From: an uncultured Eubacteriales bacterium | Lineage (GTDB): Bacteria; Bacillota; Clostridia; Christensenellales; UBA1242 | Direction: 5' to 3' | DNA length: 50,802 bases | Assembly (NCBI GenBank): GCA_949878485.1 | Contig: CATLAM010000003.1 | Coordinates: 75,833-126,634, forward strand | In this document: piece after piece, positions 41,247 to 50,327 of the stretch | Layout: each line of letters begins with the position of its first letter | Position numbering within the stretch: position 1 is the stretch's first letter | Translations under genes and position numbers: made by a program | The notes under the pieces: generated by a model | Seen by the model: only the letters and a program-made list of their open reading frames with translations | Databases searched by the model: none | Told to the model about the DNA's origin: nothing

Positions 41247-42344
41247 CTATAAAACTTTTTCATCAATATTTTTATTTTGATTTACACTATCATTCACATA
41301 ATCTTTTACTAAGCAAGCAAAATTATGTCCTGTAAGTTTTTCACAAGCAGTATCCAAATTTAATTCGTGTGTTTTATCTAAATATTTTTGAAAATTATCT
41401 AACATTTCAAATTGTTTTTCTTTATCTGTCGCTGAATCAAATTCTTTCATCCATTGTTCAGAAACAATCCTTCCAACAACATATCTAAACATATATGGAC
41501 TATTTTTATTTTCATCATGCATTTTTTCAATTCTTTCAAGTAATCTGTTTTTATGTTGTCTTTGTAAATTCTTAACCAATTTATCTAAACTTTCAAAACT
41601 TACAGGACAGGATAATTTTTTTATTATATCTCTTTCTTCTCTTATTAAATTAATTTCATTTAAAAGACTTTCTTGTTGAACATTTTCGTAATTTCTTAAA
41701 TCTTCTTGTGAGAAAACACCTTTTTTAATAAGAAATCTGTTAAATAACTTCTCAGTAATATAACTTTCAATTTCTCCAATACAGTCTTTTTCAAATCTTT
41801 TTTGAGTATATTTTTCTATCTCTTCCATAGAAGCATTTGACCGAATTAACTTGATTAAGTGCTGATGATGAGAACTAAGAGCATGACTAAGTTCATGAGC
41901 AGTTGTTCTTAAATCATCAATTGCATTATGAATGTAAACATTAAATTCCAAAAAAGAATTTTTTCCACAATGTCCAACATTGCTTGAATGATTATCCTCC
42001 TTTTTTACAGAAATAAAATTTACATGGCTAACACCATTTCCGTCTATAAAATATGAATGAGTTCTATTTAGAATAGATTTGACTTGTTCTGCTTTTTGTG
42101 GCATATACAAACAAAAAAATTCGTCCATACATTTAAAAATTTTTTCTTCGTCTAAATTTATGTTATCTTTATTTTTATTTGGCTTAAACTTAATTACATC
42201 TTCAACCTTTGCTATTAAATCCAGCAAAGATATATTTTCAGCATTTGGATTTGTAATAAATCTTAAAAAACCATGAGAATCTGCACAAGCACATTTATAA
42301 TCAAATTCTTGTGCATATTGTTTTGTTATTTTTAATCTAGACAT
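41247..42344 (-). CDS. Gluzincin-like zinc metalloprotease of unknown family
   Basis: 365 residues without signal peptide or membrane helix. TTAHELSHALSSHH (HELSH at 150-154) is a zinc-protease motif, and GEIESYITEKLF about 40 residues later offers a third-ligand Glu, the spacing of M3/gluzincin enzymes. The rest is helical and rich in Asn, Lys and Glu, with many Cys/His at the N-terminus (DYKCACADSHG). It is far shorter than oligopeptidases of family M3. GGAGG precedes the ATG at 42344; the frame open to 42359 is not needed. No terminator was seen after it. Confidence 0.68.
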   Translation of the reverse strand: MSRLKITKQYAQEFDYKCACADSHGFLRFITNPNAENISLLDLIAKVEDVIKFKPNKNKDNINLDEEKIFKCMDEFFCLYMPQKAEQVKSILNRTHSYFIDGNGVSHVNFISVKKEDNHSSNVGHCGKNSFLEFNVYIHNAIDDLRTTAHELSHALSSHHQHLIKLIRSNASMEEIEKYTQKRFEKDCIGEIESYITEKLFNRFLIKKGVFSQEDLRNYENVQQESLLNEINLIREERDIIKKLSCPVSFESLDKLVKNLQRQHKNRLLERIEKMHDENKNSPYMFRYVVGRIVSEQWMKEFDSATDKEKQFEMLDNFQKYLDKTHELNLDTACEKLTGHNFACLVKDYVNDSVNQNKNIDEKVL

Positions 42345-42403
42345 AAAAATGTCCTCCATGTTTAATTATAACATAAATGCTTTATTATTTCAAGATTTAT
42401 AAT

Positions 42404-42437
42404 AAAAACGAACTCATTTATTTTGAGTTCGTTTTTT
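42404..42437 (-). terminator. Terminator of recA
   Basis: AAACGAACTCA/TGAGTTCGTTT stem (42406-42416 with 42424-42434), 7-base loop, T-tract in either direction. Confidence 0.85.
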
Positions 42438-42479
42438 CAATTTTTAATTTTTCTAACAAATTTCACTCTTTTGTTTTAA

Positions 42480-43529
42480 TTATTCTTCAGTTTCTTCAAC
42501 TTCTTCTGATTCAGTTTCAGTTACAGGCAAATCTTTATTGTCAAGTTGTTCTCTGATTTTTGCTTCAACTTCAGCCAAAACATCAGCATTCTTTTCCAAA
42601 TAGATTTTTGTGTTTTCTTTACCTTGACCAATCTTTTCGTCATTGTAAGAGAACCATGCACCTGATTTCTTTACAATTCCAAGAGAAATTGCAGTGTCTA
42701 AAATGCAACCAGACTTAGAAATTCCTGTTCCATACATAATGTCAAATTCAGCAACTTTGAAAGGTGGAGCCATTTTATTTTTAACAACCTTAACCTTTGT
42801 TCTGTTTCCAATGATGTTTTGACCTTCTTTAATTGTGTCGGTCTTTCTTACGTCCATACGAACACTTGCATAGAATTTCAATGCTTTACCACCAGTTGTG
42901 GTTTCTGGATTTCCAAACATAACACCAATCTTTTCACGAAGTTGGTTAATAAAAATTACGGCAGTATTGCTTTTACTTGCAACTGAAGTCATCTTTCTGA
43001 GTGCTTGACTCATCATTCTTGCTTGCAAACCAACATGGTTATCACCCATTTCTCCGTCAATTTCTGCTTTTGGAGTAAGAGCAGCAACAGAGTCAATAAC
43101 AATAAGTTCGAAAGCACCTGAACGAATAAGTGTTTCAGCAATGTTAAGTGCTTGTTCACCATTATCAGGTTGTGACACATATAAAGACTTAGTGTCTACA
43201 CCCAATCTTTCTGCATAACTTGGATCTAAAGCATGTTCAGCATCAATAAATGCTGTTCTTCCACCAATCTTTTGACATTCAGCAATCACATGAAGTGAAA
43301 CCGTTGTTTTACCAGAAGATTCTGGTCCATAAATTTCAATAATTCTTCCGCGTGGAACGCCACCAATTCCAAGAGCCAAGTCAAGTGTTAAACATCCTGT
43401 TGGAATAACATCCACTTTTTGATATGGTGTGTCACCAAGTTTCATGATTGCACCTTTGCCAAAGTCTTTTTCAATTTTAAGAAGAGCCTGTTCAAGTGCT
43501 TCTTCTCTTGCATCTTTCTTTTCAGCCAT
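42480..43529 (-). CDS. recA: Recombinase RecA
   Basis: Strand-exchange protein and SOS co-protease. 349 residues: the start ALEKIE-like [19 protein letters not shown], Walker [21 protein letters not shown], Walker [17 protein letters not shown], the loop [19 protein letters not shown] and [32 protein letters not shown]. An acidic tail ends it. GGAGA precedes the ATG. Own promoter, and a terminator downstream. No SOS box of the Bacillus type is evident near the promoter. Confidence 0.99.
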   Translation of the reverse strand: MAEKKDAREEALEQALLKIEKDFGKGAIMKLGDTPYQKVDVIPTGCLTLDLALGIGGVPRGRIIEIYGPESSGKTTVSLHVIAECQKIGGRTAFIDAEHALDPSYAERLGVDTKSLYVSQPDNGEQALNIAETLIRSGAFELIVIDSVAALTPKAEIDGEMGDNHVGLQARMMSQALRKMTSVASKSNTAVIFINQLREKIGVMFGNPETTTGGKALKFYASVRMDVRKTDTIKEGQNIIGNRTKVKVVKNKMAPPFKVAEFDIMYGTGISKSGCILDTAISLGIVKKSGAWFSYNDEKIGQGKENTKIYLEKNADVLAEVEAKIREQLDNKDLPVTETESEEVEETEE

Positions 43530-43558
43530 TATATTTCTCCTAATCTAAATTCAAAAAC

Positions 43559-43586
43559 ATTATACCCTATAATCAATTTTTTTCAA
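43559..43586 (-). promoter_or_regulatory. Promoter of recA
   Basis: TTGAAA (43581-43586), 16 bases, TATAAT (43559-43564), about 30 bases before the ATG. Confidence 0.68.
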
Positions 43587-43593
43587 AATAAAT

Positions 43594-44595
43594 TCAAGAC
43601 TTTTCATTTTCTTTCAAAAAGTTTAAAAGTCTAAACAAAGCAAAATCGGTCAAATTTTCCACTATGTTTTCTCTGTTTCCATAAAAAACAGAAGAAAAGA
43701 CATGGATTTCATCTTTATTTCCAACTGCAACAAAACATCTGCCCGCATCACAATCATGCCCAAGCACAGACAAAACAATGTCCGCTTGTTGCTTTTTAAG
43801 CAAGTTTTTGGCGACAGCAAACACGGTTTCCTTGCTTTCAACTTCATATTCTGCAAAAAAGTCCTTGTTTATTCCAATCTTTTCAAACGCTTGATTATTT
43901 GACAAAACAAGACAATTGTTAAGGCGTGAATACAACTTTTCGTTGCAAAATTTGGCACTAAGTCCACCCATCGAAACACCTTCAGCAATGCAAATTGAAA
44001 GATTGTTTTGTGTCAACAAATCTTGACAACACAAAGCCAAAGTTTTGTCTTGATTGCAATATAAATTTTCGCCAAAAACAGAAAACAAGTTTTCCTGATT
44101 GACATTACCTGAATAATAAACAATATGTAAAAATGAAGATTTTGAAAGCATGGCAAATTTAACATTAAAACTTAGAAAAGCATCTTCCACAAATCTTTTG
44201 TTTTTGCCAAAAATGGAACATTTATGCACTTCCTTGCGTGGCAAAATTTCATCTAAGATAGATCCAAAATCCACTTCAATAGGAATGAAATACATCTTAC
44301 CAAAAGTTGTTTTACGCTCTAAGATGACGGCTTGATCTTTAATCAAACCAAGTGTGTCATCATCGTCTTTCAATCTTTCAACAAAATTATTGATCATTTC
44401 ATTCTTGCAAACAAGAATTGTCTGTTCAATATTGTTTTTGCTTTCCCTGCATATAGAAACACATTCTTCAAAAAGAGATGTTGTGGTCATCTGAACATCA
44501 AAAATACCTCTTTGAAGAAAATCTTTTTCCAAAGTTTCATATTCGTTTGAAACAATCGCCTTTTCTTCGGCAAAAATTATTACTTTACTTTGCAT
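43594..44595 (-). CDS. cinA: Strongly diverged CinA-like protein
   Basis: 333 residues in the place normally held by cinA, between pgsA and recA. The plan fits CinA (about 410 residues): the N-terminal molybdopterin-binding-like part is shortened, and the C-terminal 150 residues align by position with the nicotinamide-mononucleotide deamidase domain (LLTQNNLSICIAEGVSMGG for the usual L-x-AESCTGG; VLSVLGHDCDAGRCFVAVG for the usual S-x-TGIAGPGGG-x-VG). The catalytic Ser/Gly motifs are thus largely lost, so enzyme activity is doubtful. It starts inside the end of pgsA. Identification rests on context plus weak motifs. Confidence 0.6.
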   Translation of the reverse strand: MQSKVIIFAEEKAIVSNEYETLEKDFLQRGIFDVQMTTTSLFEECVSICRESKNNIEQTILVCKNEMINNFVERLKDDDDTLGLIKDQAVILERKTTFGKMYFIPIEVDFGSILDEILPRKEVHKCSIFGKNKRFVEDAFLSFNVKFAMLSKSSFLHIVYYSGNVNQENLFSVFGENLYCNQDKTLALCCQDLLTQNNLSICIAEGVSMGGLSAKFCNEKLYSRLNNCLVLSNNQAFEKIGINKDFFAEYEVESKETVFAVAKNLLKKQQADIVLSVLGHDCDAGRCFVAVGNKDEIHVFSSVFYGNRENIVENLTDFALFRLLNFLKENEKS

Positions 44596-45214
44596 CTTTC
44601 AACACCTGAATATTTTTTGCAATATATTTCCAAGCAGAAATAATTGTCATAACCACAGTTATCACAATAAGCACATAACCAATTATGCTTAACACCACAT
44701 TTGGCACGCCAGCGATTGCATAATAAAATTCTTCAACAATAAAAGCATACACAAAATAATATACAAGCATAATCATTTGAAAAGTGGTTTTAACTTTTCC
44801 ATAGATGTCAGCCGCAATGACAATATTTCTTGTTGCAGCAATTTGACGAAAAGCACTGATAATGAAATCACGAGCCAAAATAATAATTAAAGTGATAATT
44901 CCAACATAATAAGGAAAGATTGCAGGCTGTGGCAAAACATCTCCGCCATTTGCAGTGATTGGAGTTGCAACAATAAGAATAAGTCCCGCCATAACTAAGA
45001 CTTTATCTGCAATAGGGTCAAGAAATTTTCCCATATTGGTCACCATATTATATTTTCTGGCAATTTTTCCATCCAAAAAATCTGTCAGACATGCAACAAT
45101 AAAAATAAGTGTTGCAATCAACTTTCCATAAGGAATAAAACTTGCAAGAAAGAAAAACACAACAAGTGGAATTAAGCAAATTCTTGCAACAGTAATTTTA
45201 TTTGGAAGATTCAT
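44585..45214 (-). CDS. pgsA: CDP-diacylglycerol-glycerol-3-phosphate 3-phosphatidyltransferase
   Basis: Makes phosphatidylglycerol phosphate in the membrane. 209 residues: start NLPNKITVARICLIPLVVFFF, and the CDP-alcohol transferase motif in DFLDGKIARKYNMVTNMGKFLDPIADK with its four aspartates. About five membrane helices. The ATG at 45214 has AAGGAG at the right distance and lies inside the end of rimO; the frame from 45244 is not needed. Confidence 0.95.
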   Translation of the reverse strand: MNLPNKITVARICLIPLVVFFFLASFIPYGKLIATLIFIVACLTDFLDGKIARKYNMVTNMGKFLDPIADKVLVMAGLILIVATPITANGGDVLPQPAIFPYYVGIITLIIILARDFIISAFRQIAATRNIVIAADIYGKVKTTFQMIMLVYYFVYAFIVEEFYYAIAGVPNVVLSIIGYVLIVITVVMTIISAWKYIAKNIQVLKDAK

Positions 45215-46526
45215 AACATTCTCCTTTAAAGTTTTCTCCGTCAAAACTTAAAAATTTAACATCGACAAATTGTCGTTCTTGTATATTTCCATTATCCACA
45301 ATTTCCACACCAAAGTCAACTGTTGGCGAGCAAAACTCGGTATGTCCAACAAAGACACCTTTGCTTTCGTCAAAATAATCCAATAAAACCTTAAAAGTGT
45401 GTCCAAGTTTTTGAGAAGCAAGTTCTCCAGCAATCTTGTTTTGCAACTTTTTAATTTTCTTGAATCTTTGGTTTTTAACCCTTTGTGACAATTGTCCGTC
45501 CATGAAATAACTTGGTGTGTTTTCTTCACGATAATATGGAAAAAAGCCCGCATAATCAAACTTGTTTTCTTCAATAAACTTGCAAAGTTTTTTGAAATCA
45601 CTTTTTGTTTCATTTGGATAACCAACAATAAATGTCGTTCTAAGTGCAATATTAGGATGATTTTTCAGCATCTCCACAAATTTTCGAGTTTCTTCTTCGT
45701 TTATGTGTCTTCTCATGCTCTTTAAAATTTTGTCATCCACATGCTGGAAAGGAACATCCAAATATTTGCACATTTTTGGTTGTTTATCAATGAAATCTAA
45801 AAACTTTTCATCAATTTTTTCTGGATAACAATAATGAAGCCTAATCCATTCAATTCCGTCAATTTTAATCAACTTTTTGCAAAGTTCCATAAGGCAATTT
45901 TTGCCATATAAATCTTCGCCATATCGTGAAACATCTTGTGCGACCAAAATGATTTCCTTAATGTCATTTTCTGCCAAATATTTGGCTTCATCTAAAATGT
46001 CCTCCATTTTAAAACTTACATAACGCCCTTTAATTCTTGGAATTGTGCAGTAAGAACAAGCGTTACTGCAACCTTCCGCAATTTTTAAATAAGCATAAGG
46101 ACCATGACAAGTGAAAAGTCTGCCTGTGTCTTTCTTGGTTTTCTTAGGAGTGGCATTATAAAGTTTTTCCACAATTTCACAGATGTTCGCATTGTCATTT
46201 GCCGTCAAAATTGCGTCAACTTCTGGCACTTCTTGTGTAAGTTCCGCCTTGTGTCTTTGAGCCAAACATCCACTTACAATAACTTTTTCTAATTTACCTT
46301 TTTCCTTTAAAGCACACATATCAAAAATGTTTGAAATTGCTTCTTCTTTTGCAGGCGTAATAAAAGCACAAGTGTTGACAATGACAATGTCAGAGTCACC
46401 AATGTCATCAACTACATCAAGTCCATAACTTTTAAGTGCAAACAACATCTTTTCCAAGTCTACGCGATTTTTGTCACACCCCAGAGAAATGGCAGAAACT
46501 TTTTTACCCTTCAAATTTTTATCCAT
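45198..46526 (-). CDS. rimO: Ribosomal protein uS12 methylthiotransferase
   Basis: Radical-SAM enzyme that methylthiolates Asp of ribosomal protein S12. 442 residues: an N-terminal cluster domain (SLGCDKNRVDLEKML, VNTCAFI, SGCLAQRH) with three Cys, the radical-SAM CxxxCxxC in GCSNACSYCTIPRIKG, and a C-terminal TRAM domain from about 375. Distinguished from MiaB by the SLGCDKN start and the IPRIKG-type sequence. AAGGAAA precedes the ATG. Confidence 0.96.
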   Translation of the reverse strand: MDKNLKGKKVSAISLGCDKNRVDLEKMLFALKSYGLDVVDDIGDSDIVIVNTCAFITPAKEEAISNIFDMCALKEKGKLEKVIVSGCLAQRHKAELTQEVPEVDAILTANDNANICEIVEKLYNATPKKTKKDTGRLFTCHGPYAYLKIAEGCSNACSYCTIPRIKGRYVSFKMEDILDEAKYLAENDIKEIILVAQDVSRYGEDLYGKNCLMELCKKLIKIDGIEWIRLHYCYPEKIDEKFLDFIDKQPKMCKYLDVPFQHVDDKILKSMRRHINEEETRKFVEMLKNHPNIALRTTFIVGYPNETKSDFKKLCKFIEENKFDYAGFFPYYREENTPSYFMDGQLSQRVKNQRFKKIKKLQNKIAGELASQKLGHTFKVLLDYFDESKGVFVGHTEFCSPTVDFGVEIVDNGNIQERQFVDVKFLSFDGENFKGECYESSK

Positions 46527-46538
46527 AAATTTTCCTTC

Positions 46539-49397
46539 TTATTCGTATTGGTCACCAAAGATTTGTCTGAATTCATCTTCAGTGATGTAAACAGTTCTAG
46601 GTTTTGCCCCGTCCGCTGTTGAAATATAACCCGCTTCTTCCATCTGGTCAATTATGCGTGCCGCTCTTGGATAGCCAATTGCAAACTTAGAACGCAATTT
46701 TGAAGTAGAAACTTCTCCCCACATAATTGCCGACCTTAAAGCATGTGGAAGCAATGTGTCAATATCGTTGTTGATAAGACCATTATTTGCCCCAGAATTT
46801 TTATTTTGATTATTGATTGCATCTTCAATATCTTTGTCAAAAATTGGTTTGTTGTTGTCACGAGTATAGTCAACAATGTTGTTGATTTCGTTTGTGGAAA
46901 TGAAGCAACCTTGAACACGCTTAGGTTCAGAAGCCCCAACAGGGAAATAGAACATATCACCCTTACCCAAAAGTTTTTCCGCACCCACTCTGTCCAAAAT
47001 GGTCATACTGTCAACTGCACTTGTAACAGCAAAAGAGATACGAGATGGGAAGTTGCTTTTAATAAGTCCAGTAACGACATCCACAGAAGGTCTTTGAGTA
47101 GCCAAAATCAAATGCAAACCAGCGGCACGAGATTTCTGAGCCAAACGACAAACTTTTTCTTCAACTTCTTTCTTTCCTGTCATCATAAGGTCAGCAAGTT
47201 CGTCAACAATGATGACAATAAATGGCATCTTTTTAATTTTTCCGCTTAAAACTTCATTTGTTTGGTTGTATTCGTCGATGTTTTTAACTCTTGCAAGTCG
47301 CAAAATTTCAAATCTTCTTTCCATTTCTTCCACAGCCCAACTAAGTGTGCTTATGGCTTTTTGAGTTTCACAAACAATGTTTGGCATAATAAGATGTGGC
47401 AATGCTTCATAGTTTGAAAATTCCACGCGTTTAGGGTCAATCAAAACAATTTTGACATCTTCTGGAGAAGCCTTGTAAATTATGCTTAAAATAATGGAAT
47501 TTAAGCACACACTCTTTCCAGAGCCAGTTGAACCTGCAACAAGAAGATGTGTCAACTTTTGCATATTGCAACAAATAATACTTCCAGTGATGTCCTTACC
47601 AAGAGCAAAAGTAAGTGGAGAAGAACTTTCCATAAATTCACGAGAACTTAAAACATCTTTCAAACTGATTGTGGCGATGGAAGAGTTTGGAACTTCAATT
47701 CCAACCACATTTTTCCCAGGGATTGGTGCTTCAATGCGAATTGCACCTTCCGCAGCAAGTGACAAAGCAATGTCATCTGCACGGTTTTTAATTTTGCTAA
47801 CAGAAACGCCTTGTGGCATTTCAAGTTCATATCTTGTAACCGCTGGCCCAACAACCACACCTTGAACTTTGGCAGGCACGCCAAAGGTTTCCAAAGTGTT
47901 TTCCAAAAGCACACGCTTAACTGCAACATCTTCGTTTAAAGTAGACAAATCCACACTTTTGGTTGTAATGTAATCAATTGGTGGTTTTTCATAAACATAA
48001 GGTTCTTCTGGTGGCAAAACAGGCTCTTCTTTAGGCTCTGGCTGTCTTAAATTAAACATTCTTTCACGAGAAGTTGTTTCATTGTTTTCAAAAGCACTTC
48101 TCCCAAAATCTCTTCTGTCAGAAATTTCTTCCTTGCTTTCAAATTCATTTGTTTCGTCTCTCCCAAACATTCTGTCACGGTCAGAACGGTCAAATGAATT
48201 TCTGTCACCTGCTCTATCAAAACTTCTTCTTTCAAAACTGCCCGAATTATCTCTTTCTGGAAGTCTGTCCAAAAGATTTCTTTCTGGGTCAACTTGACTT
48301 ACTGACTGCTGTTGAACACTTTCAAAAATGTCTGGATTTTCTTGTTTTTCTTCAGCAATGGCACTGCGTAATATGTCATCAGCCTTTTCCACAAGTTCTT
48401 CACTTTTCACATCTGGCAAATTAACCTTGACAAAAGGTTTGTTGTCTGGCTTAAATTCGTCTTCATGGAAAACTTGAGTTGGATTGATTTCAGTTTCTTC
48501 TTTTTTAAGGTCATCAAAATTCATTTGAATTTCTTTCTTACTTGGAACATCATTTTTCTTTCTGATGTCCTTAAACATTTCATCAATGTTTACTTGTGGT
48601 GGAGTAAGAATAATTTTTCTGTAATCCTTTGGCTCTTCTTTCACCTTTCTTGGAGTTTCACTTTCATGTGATTTTCCAGAAAGTTCCACTCTGTCAATTT
48701 TTTTGTCAAGTCCCAAAATTTGACGAGCAGTAAGTGGTTTCTTTTTTTCTTGTTCCTTTTCTTCTTTAATGTTGCCATTCAAAACAACATTAACTGTTTC
48801 TTTAGGCTCAACAACCTTAGTTTCTTCCACTTTTTTAACCTTTGTCTGCTTGTCTTTAATCTGAACAGAAACAGGGTCAGTGGCAGTTTTGTTTTTCTTT
48901 AAAAAACTTAAACTGTCAATAAGCAAAGCAACATTAATCACAAGCCCTAAAACAGAAACAATATATGCCCCTGCTAATGTGAACATATAAACAAATGAAG
49001 AAGTGAAGAATCCAATAATAAATCCGCCAGCAGTCCATTTTCTGAGATAGTTAGACGCCAAATGTTCGCCATAAGACAAATTCCCTTTTCCGCCAACAAT
49101 GATAAGTTGCAACAAACAAAGCAAGAAGAAAATCGACAAAATCAGACAAACTGTATACTTTTTCGACATTACATAACGACGGTTGTTAACCAAAGCAAGT
49201 CCAACCACAAACATGATTATGCTCAAAGGGAAACCAAACACACCTAAAATTCCCAGCAAAAACGCTTGGACTGGTTCAACAATGCCGACCAAAAACAAAA
49301 AACATAAAGAAGCAAAGCCGATTAAACCAAAACCGACTTTCTTTTTTATGTTTAAATTTTCTTTTTTCTTTTTGCTGTTGAGATTGTAAACTGCCAT
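46539..49397 (-). CDS. ftsK: DNA translocase FtsK/SpoIIIE
   Basis: Pumps chromosomal DNA through the closing septum. 952 residues: four membrane helices (about 20-165), a long charged and Arg/Asp/Phe-rich linker (about 175-455), the alpha-beta motor with Walker A AGSTGSGKSVCLNS and Walker B FIVIIVDELADLMM, QRPSVDVVTGLIKSNFPSRISF, and the gamma winged helix (LRSKFAIGYPRAARIIDQMEEAGYIS) that reads polarity sequences. The ATG at 49397 has GGGGG 4 bases upstream; an earlier ATG at 49448 has none and would follow the promoter almost directly. Confidence 0.96.
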   Translation of the reverse strand: MAVYNLNSKKKKENLNIKKKVGFGLIGFASLCFLFLVGIVEPVQAFLLGILGVFGFPLSIIMFVVGLALVNNRRYVMSKKYTVCLILSIFFLLCLLQLIIVGGKGNLSYGEHLASNYLRKWTAGGFIIGFFTSSFVYMFTLAGAYIVSVLGLVINVALLIDSLSFLKKNKTATDPVSVQIKDKQTKVKKVEETKVVEPKETVNVVLNGNIKEEKEQEKKKPLTARQILGLDKKIDRVELSGKSHESETPRKVKEEPKDYRKIILTPPQVNIDEMFKDIRKKNDVPSKKEIQMNFDDLKKEETEINPTQVFHEDEFKPDNKPFVKVNLPDVKSEELVEKADDILRSAIAEEKQENPDIFESVQQQSVSQVDPERNLLDRLPERDNSGSFERRSFDRAGDRNSFDRSDRDRMFGRDETNEFESKEEISDRRDFGRSAFENNETTSRERMFNLRQPEPKEEPVLPPEEPYVYEKPPIDYITTKSVDLSTLNEDVAVKRVLLENTLETFGVPAKVQGVVVGPAVTRYELEMPQGVSVSKIKNRADDIALSLAAEGAIRIEAPIPGKNVVGIEVPNSSIATISLKDVLSSREFMESSSPLTFALGKDITGSIICCNMQKLTHLLVAGSTGSGKSVCLNSIILSIIYKASPEDVKIVLIDPKRVEFSNYEALPHLIMPNIVCETQKAISTLSWAVEEMERRFEILRLARVKNIDEYNQTNEVLSGKIKKMPFIVIIVDELADLMMTGKKEVEEKVCRLAQKSRAAGLHLILATQRPSVDVVTGLIKSNFPSRISFAVTSAVDSMTILDRVGAEKLLGKGDMFYFPVGASEPKRVQGCFISTNEINNIVDYTRDNNKPIFDKDIEDAINNQNKNSGANNGLINNDIDTLLPHALRSAIMWGEVSTSKLRSKFAIGYPRAARIIDQMEEAGYISTADGAKPRTVYITEDEFRQIFGDQYE

Positions 49398-49460
49398 ATA
49401 ACCCCCACTAAGGTCACAAATTGACGCAATTTTTGCAGAATACGCCATATTACTAAGTCA

Positions 49461-49489
49461 ATTATAACATTAAAGGCACAAAACAACAA
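49461..49489 (-). promoter_or_regulatory. Promoter of ftsK-rimO-pgsA-cinA
   Basis: TTGTTG (49484-49489), 17 bases, TATAAT (49461-49466). The leader to the chosen ATG is about 57 bases. Confidence 0.62.
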
Positions 49490-49510
49490 ACAGTTTTCAC
49501 AAAAAATCAA

Positions 49511-50239
49511 CTAATTTTGTCCGATATTTTCGCTTATTGTAGTTATTTTAAGTCCGTTTTGTTTCAAAGTCTTAATAATTTTGTCCAACGCTTTTGCTGT
49601 GGCTTCGGTTGGATGCATAAGCACAAAATCTCCACCTTTTGCATTTGTTGTCGCACGAGAGTAAATAAGTTCGCTGTCTTTGTCACGCCAATCAATTGTG
49701 TCCTTTCCTTCCGTCCACATAATTGTCTTGTAACCCAAACTTTTAGCCACTTCCACAGTCTTTTTGTTGTAAGACCCACTTGGTGGAGCAAACAAGTTCA
49801 TGTCAACACCAACAAGTGATTTAACCAATTTGTGAGTAGTTTCAATCTCTTCATTATTTTTTTCAGCAGAAAGGTTGCCTTGGTCTTTGTGATAATAACC
49901 ATGATTGCCAATTTCATGACCAGCATCGACAATTTTTTGAAGCATATCGGCTTCCTTAACTGCCCAAGTTCCACCAACAAAAAATGTTGTGACAACATCG
50001 TTATCTTTCAATGTTTTAAGCATGTCATCAAGATATTCTGTCCCCCAATAAACATTGATCATCAATGTAATTTTGTCAGATTTTTCGTCACCACTGTAAT
50101 AGACACCATTTACAACAGTGGAAGATGTCACAAAATTGACACCAAACATGGCGACACAAGAAACTGCCACCAACATTACCACAATAACAAGGTTAGACAT
50201 AAATCTGTGAGCATTAACCGTCCAAATTTTTGCTTTCAT
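49511..50239 (-). CDS. Polysaccharide deacetylase-like protein (YlxY/PdaB type)
   Basis: 242 residues with an N-terminal membrane helix (about 15-36) and a NodB-type domain outside the cell. HGYYH in GHEIGNHGYYH keeps the metal-binding histidines, and APPSGSYNKKT and FVLMHPTEAT are the later motifs. The first motif, usually F-D-D or F-D-V-A-W-G, reads I-N-V-Y-W-G, so the catalytic Asp is Asn, as in YlxY-like members thought to be inactive. Role in spore or cell-wall peptidoglycan is inference. No clear ribosome site; the ATG at 50239 is chosen because it starts a normal membrane anchor, though the frame is open to 50290. Confidence 0.78.
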   Translation of the reverse strand: MKAKIWTVNAHRFMSNLVIVVMLVAVSCVAMFGVNFVTSSTVVNGVYYSGDEKSDKITLMINVYWGTEYLDDMLKTLKDNDVVTTFFVGGTWAVKEADMLQKIVDAGHEIGNHGYYHKDQGNLSAEKNNEEIETTHKLVKSLVGVDMNLFAPPSGSYNKKTVEVAKSLGYKTIMWTEGKDTIDWRDKDSELIYSRATTNAKGGDFVLMHPTEATAKALDKIIKTLKQNGLKITTISENIGQN

Positions 50240-50297
50240 GTTATATAATATGTTTGTCCAACAAAGAAAATGACAACATAATGAAACCATTTTAAAT

Positions 50298-50327
50298 AAA
50301 AAGCAGAGATTTCTCTCCGCTTTTTTT
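50298..50327 (-). terminator. Terminator after the partial gene
   Basis: A stem AAAAAGC-GAGA with TCTC-GCTTTTT containing one mismatch, T-tract in the minus direction, overlapping the stop codon of the gene at the window edge. Confidence 0.8.

Noticed and set aside
43530..43600. SOS box before recA
   Set aside because: No GAAC-N4-GTTC-type dyad was found near the promoter.
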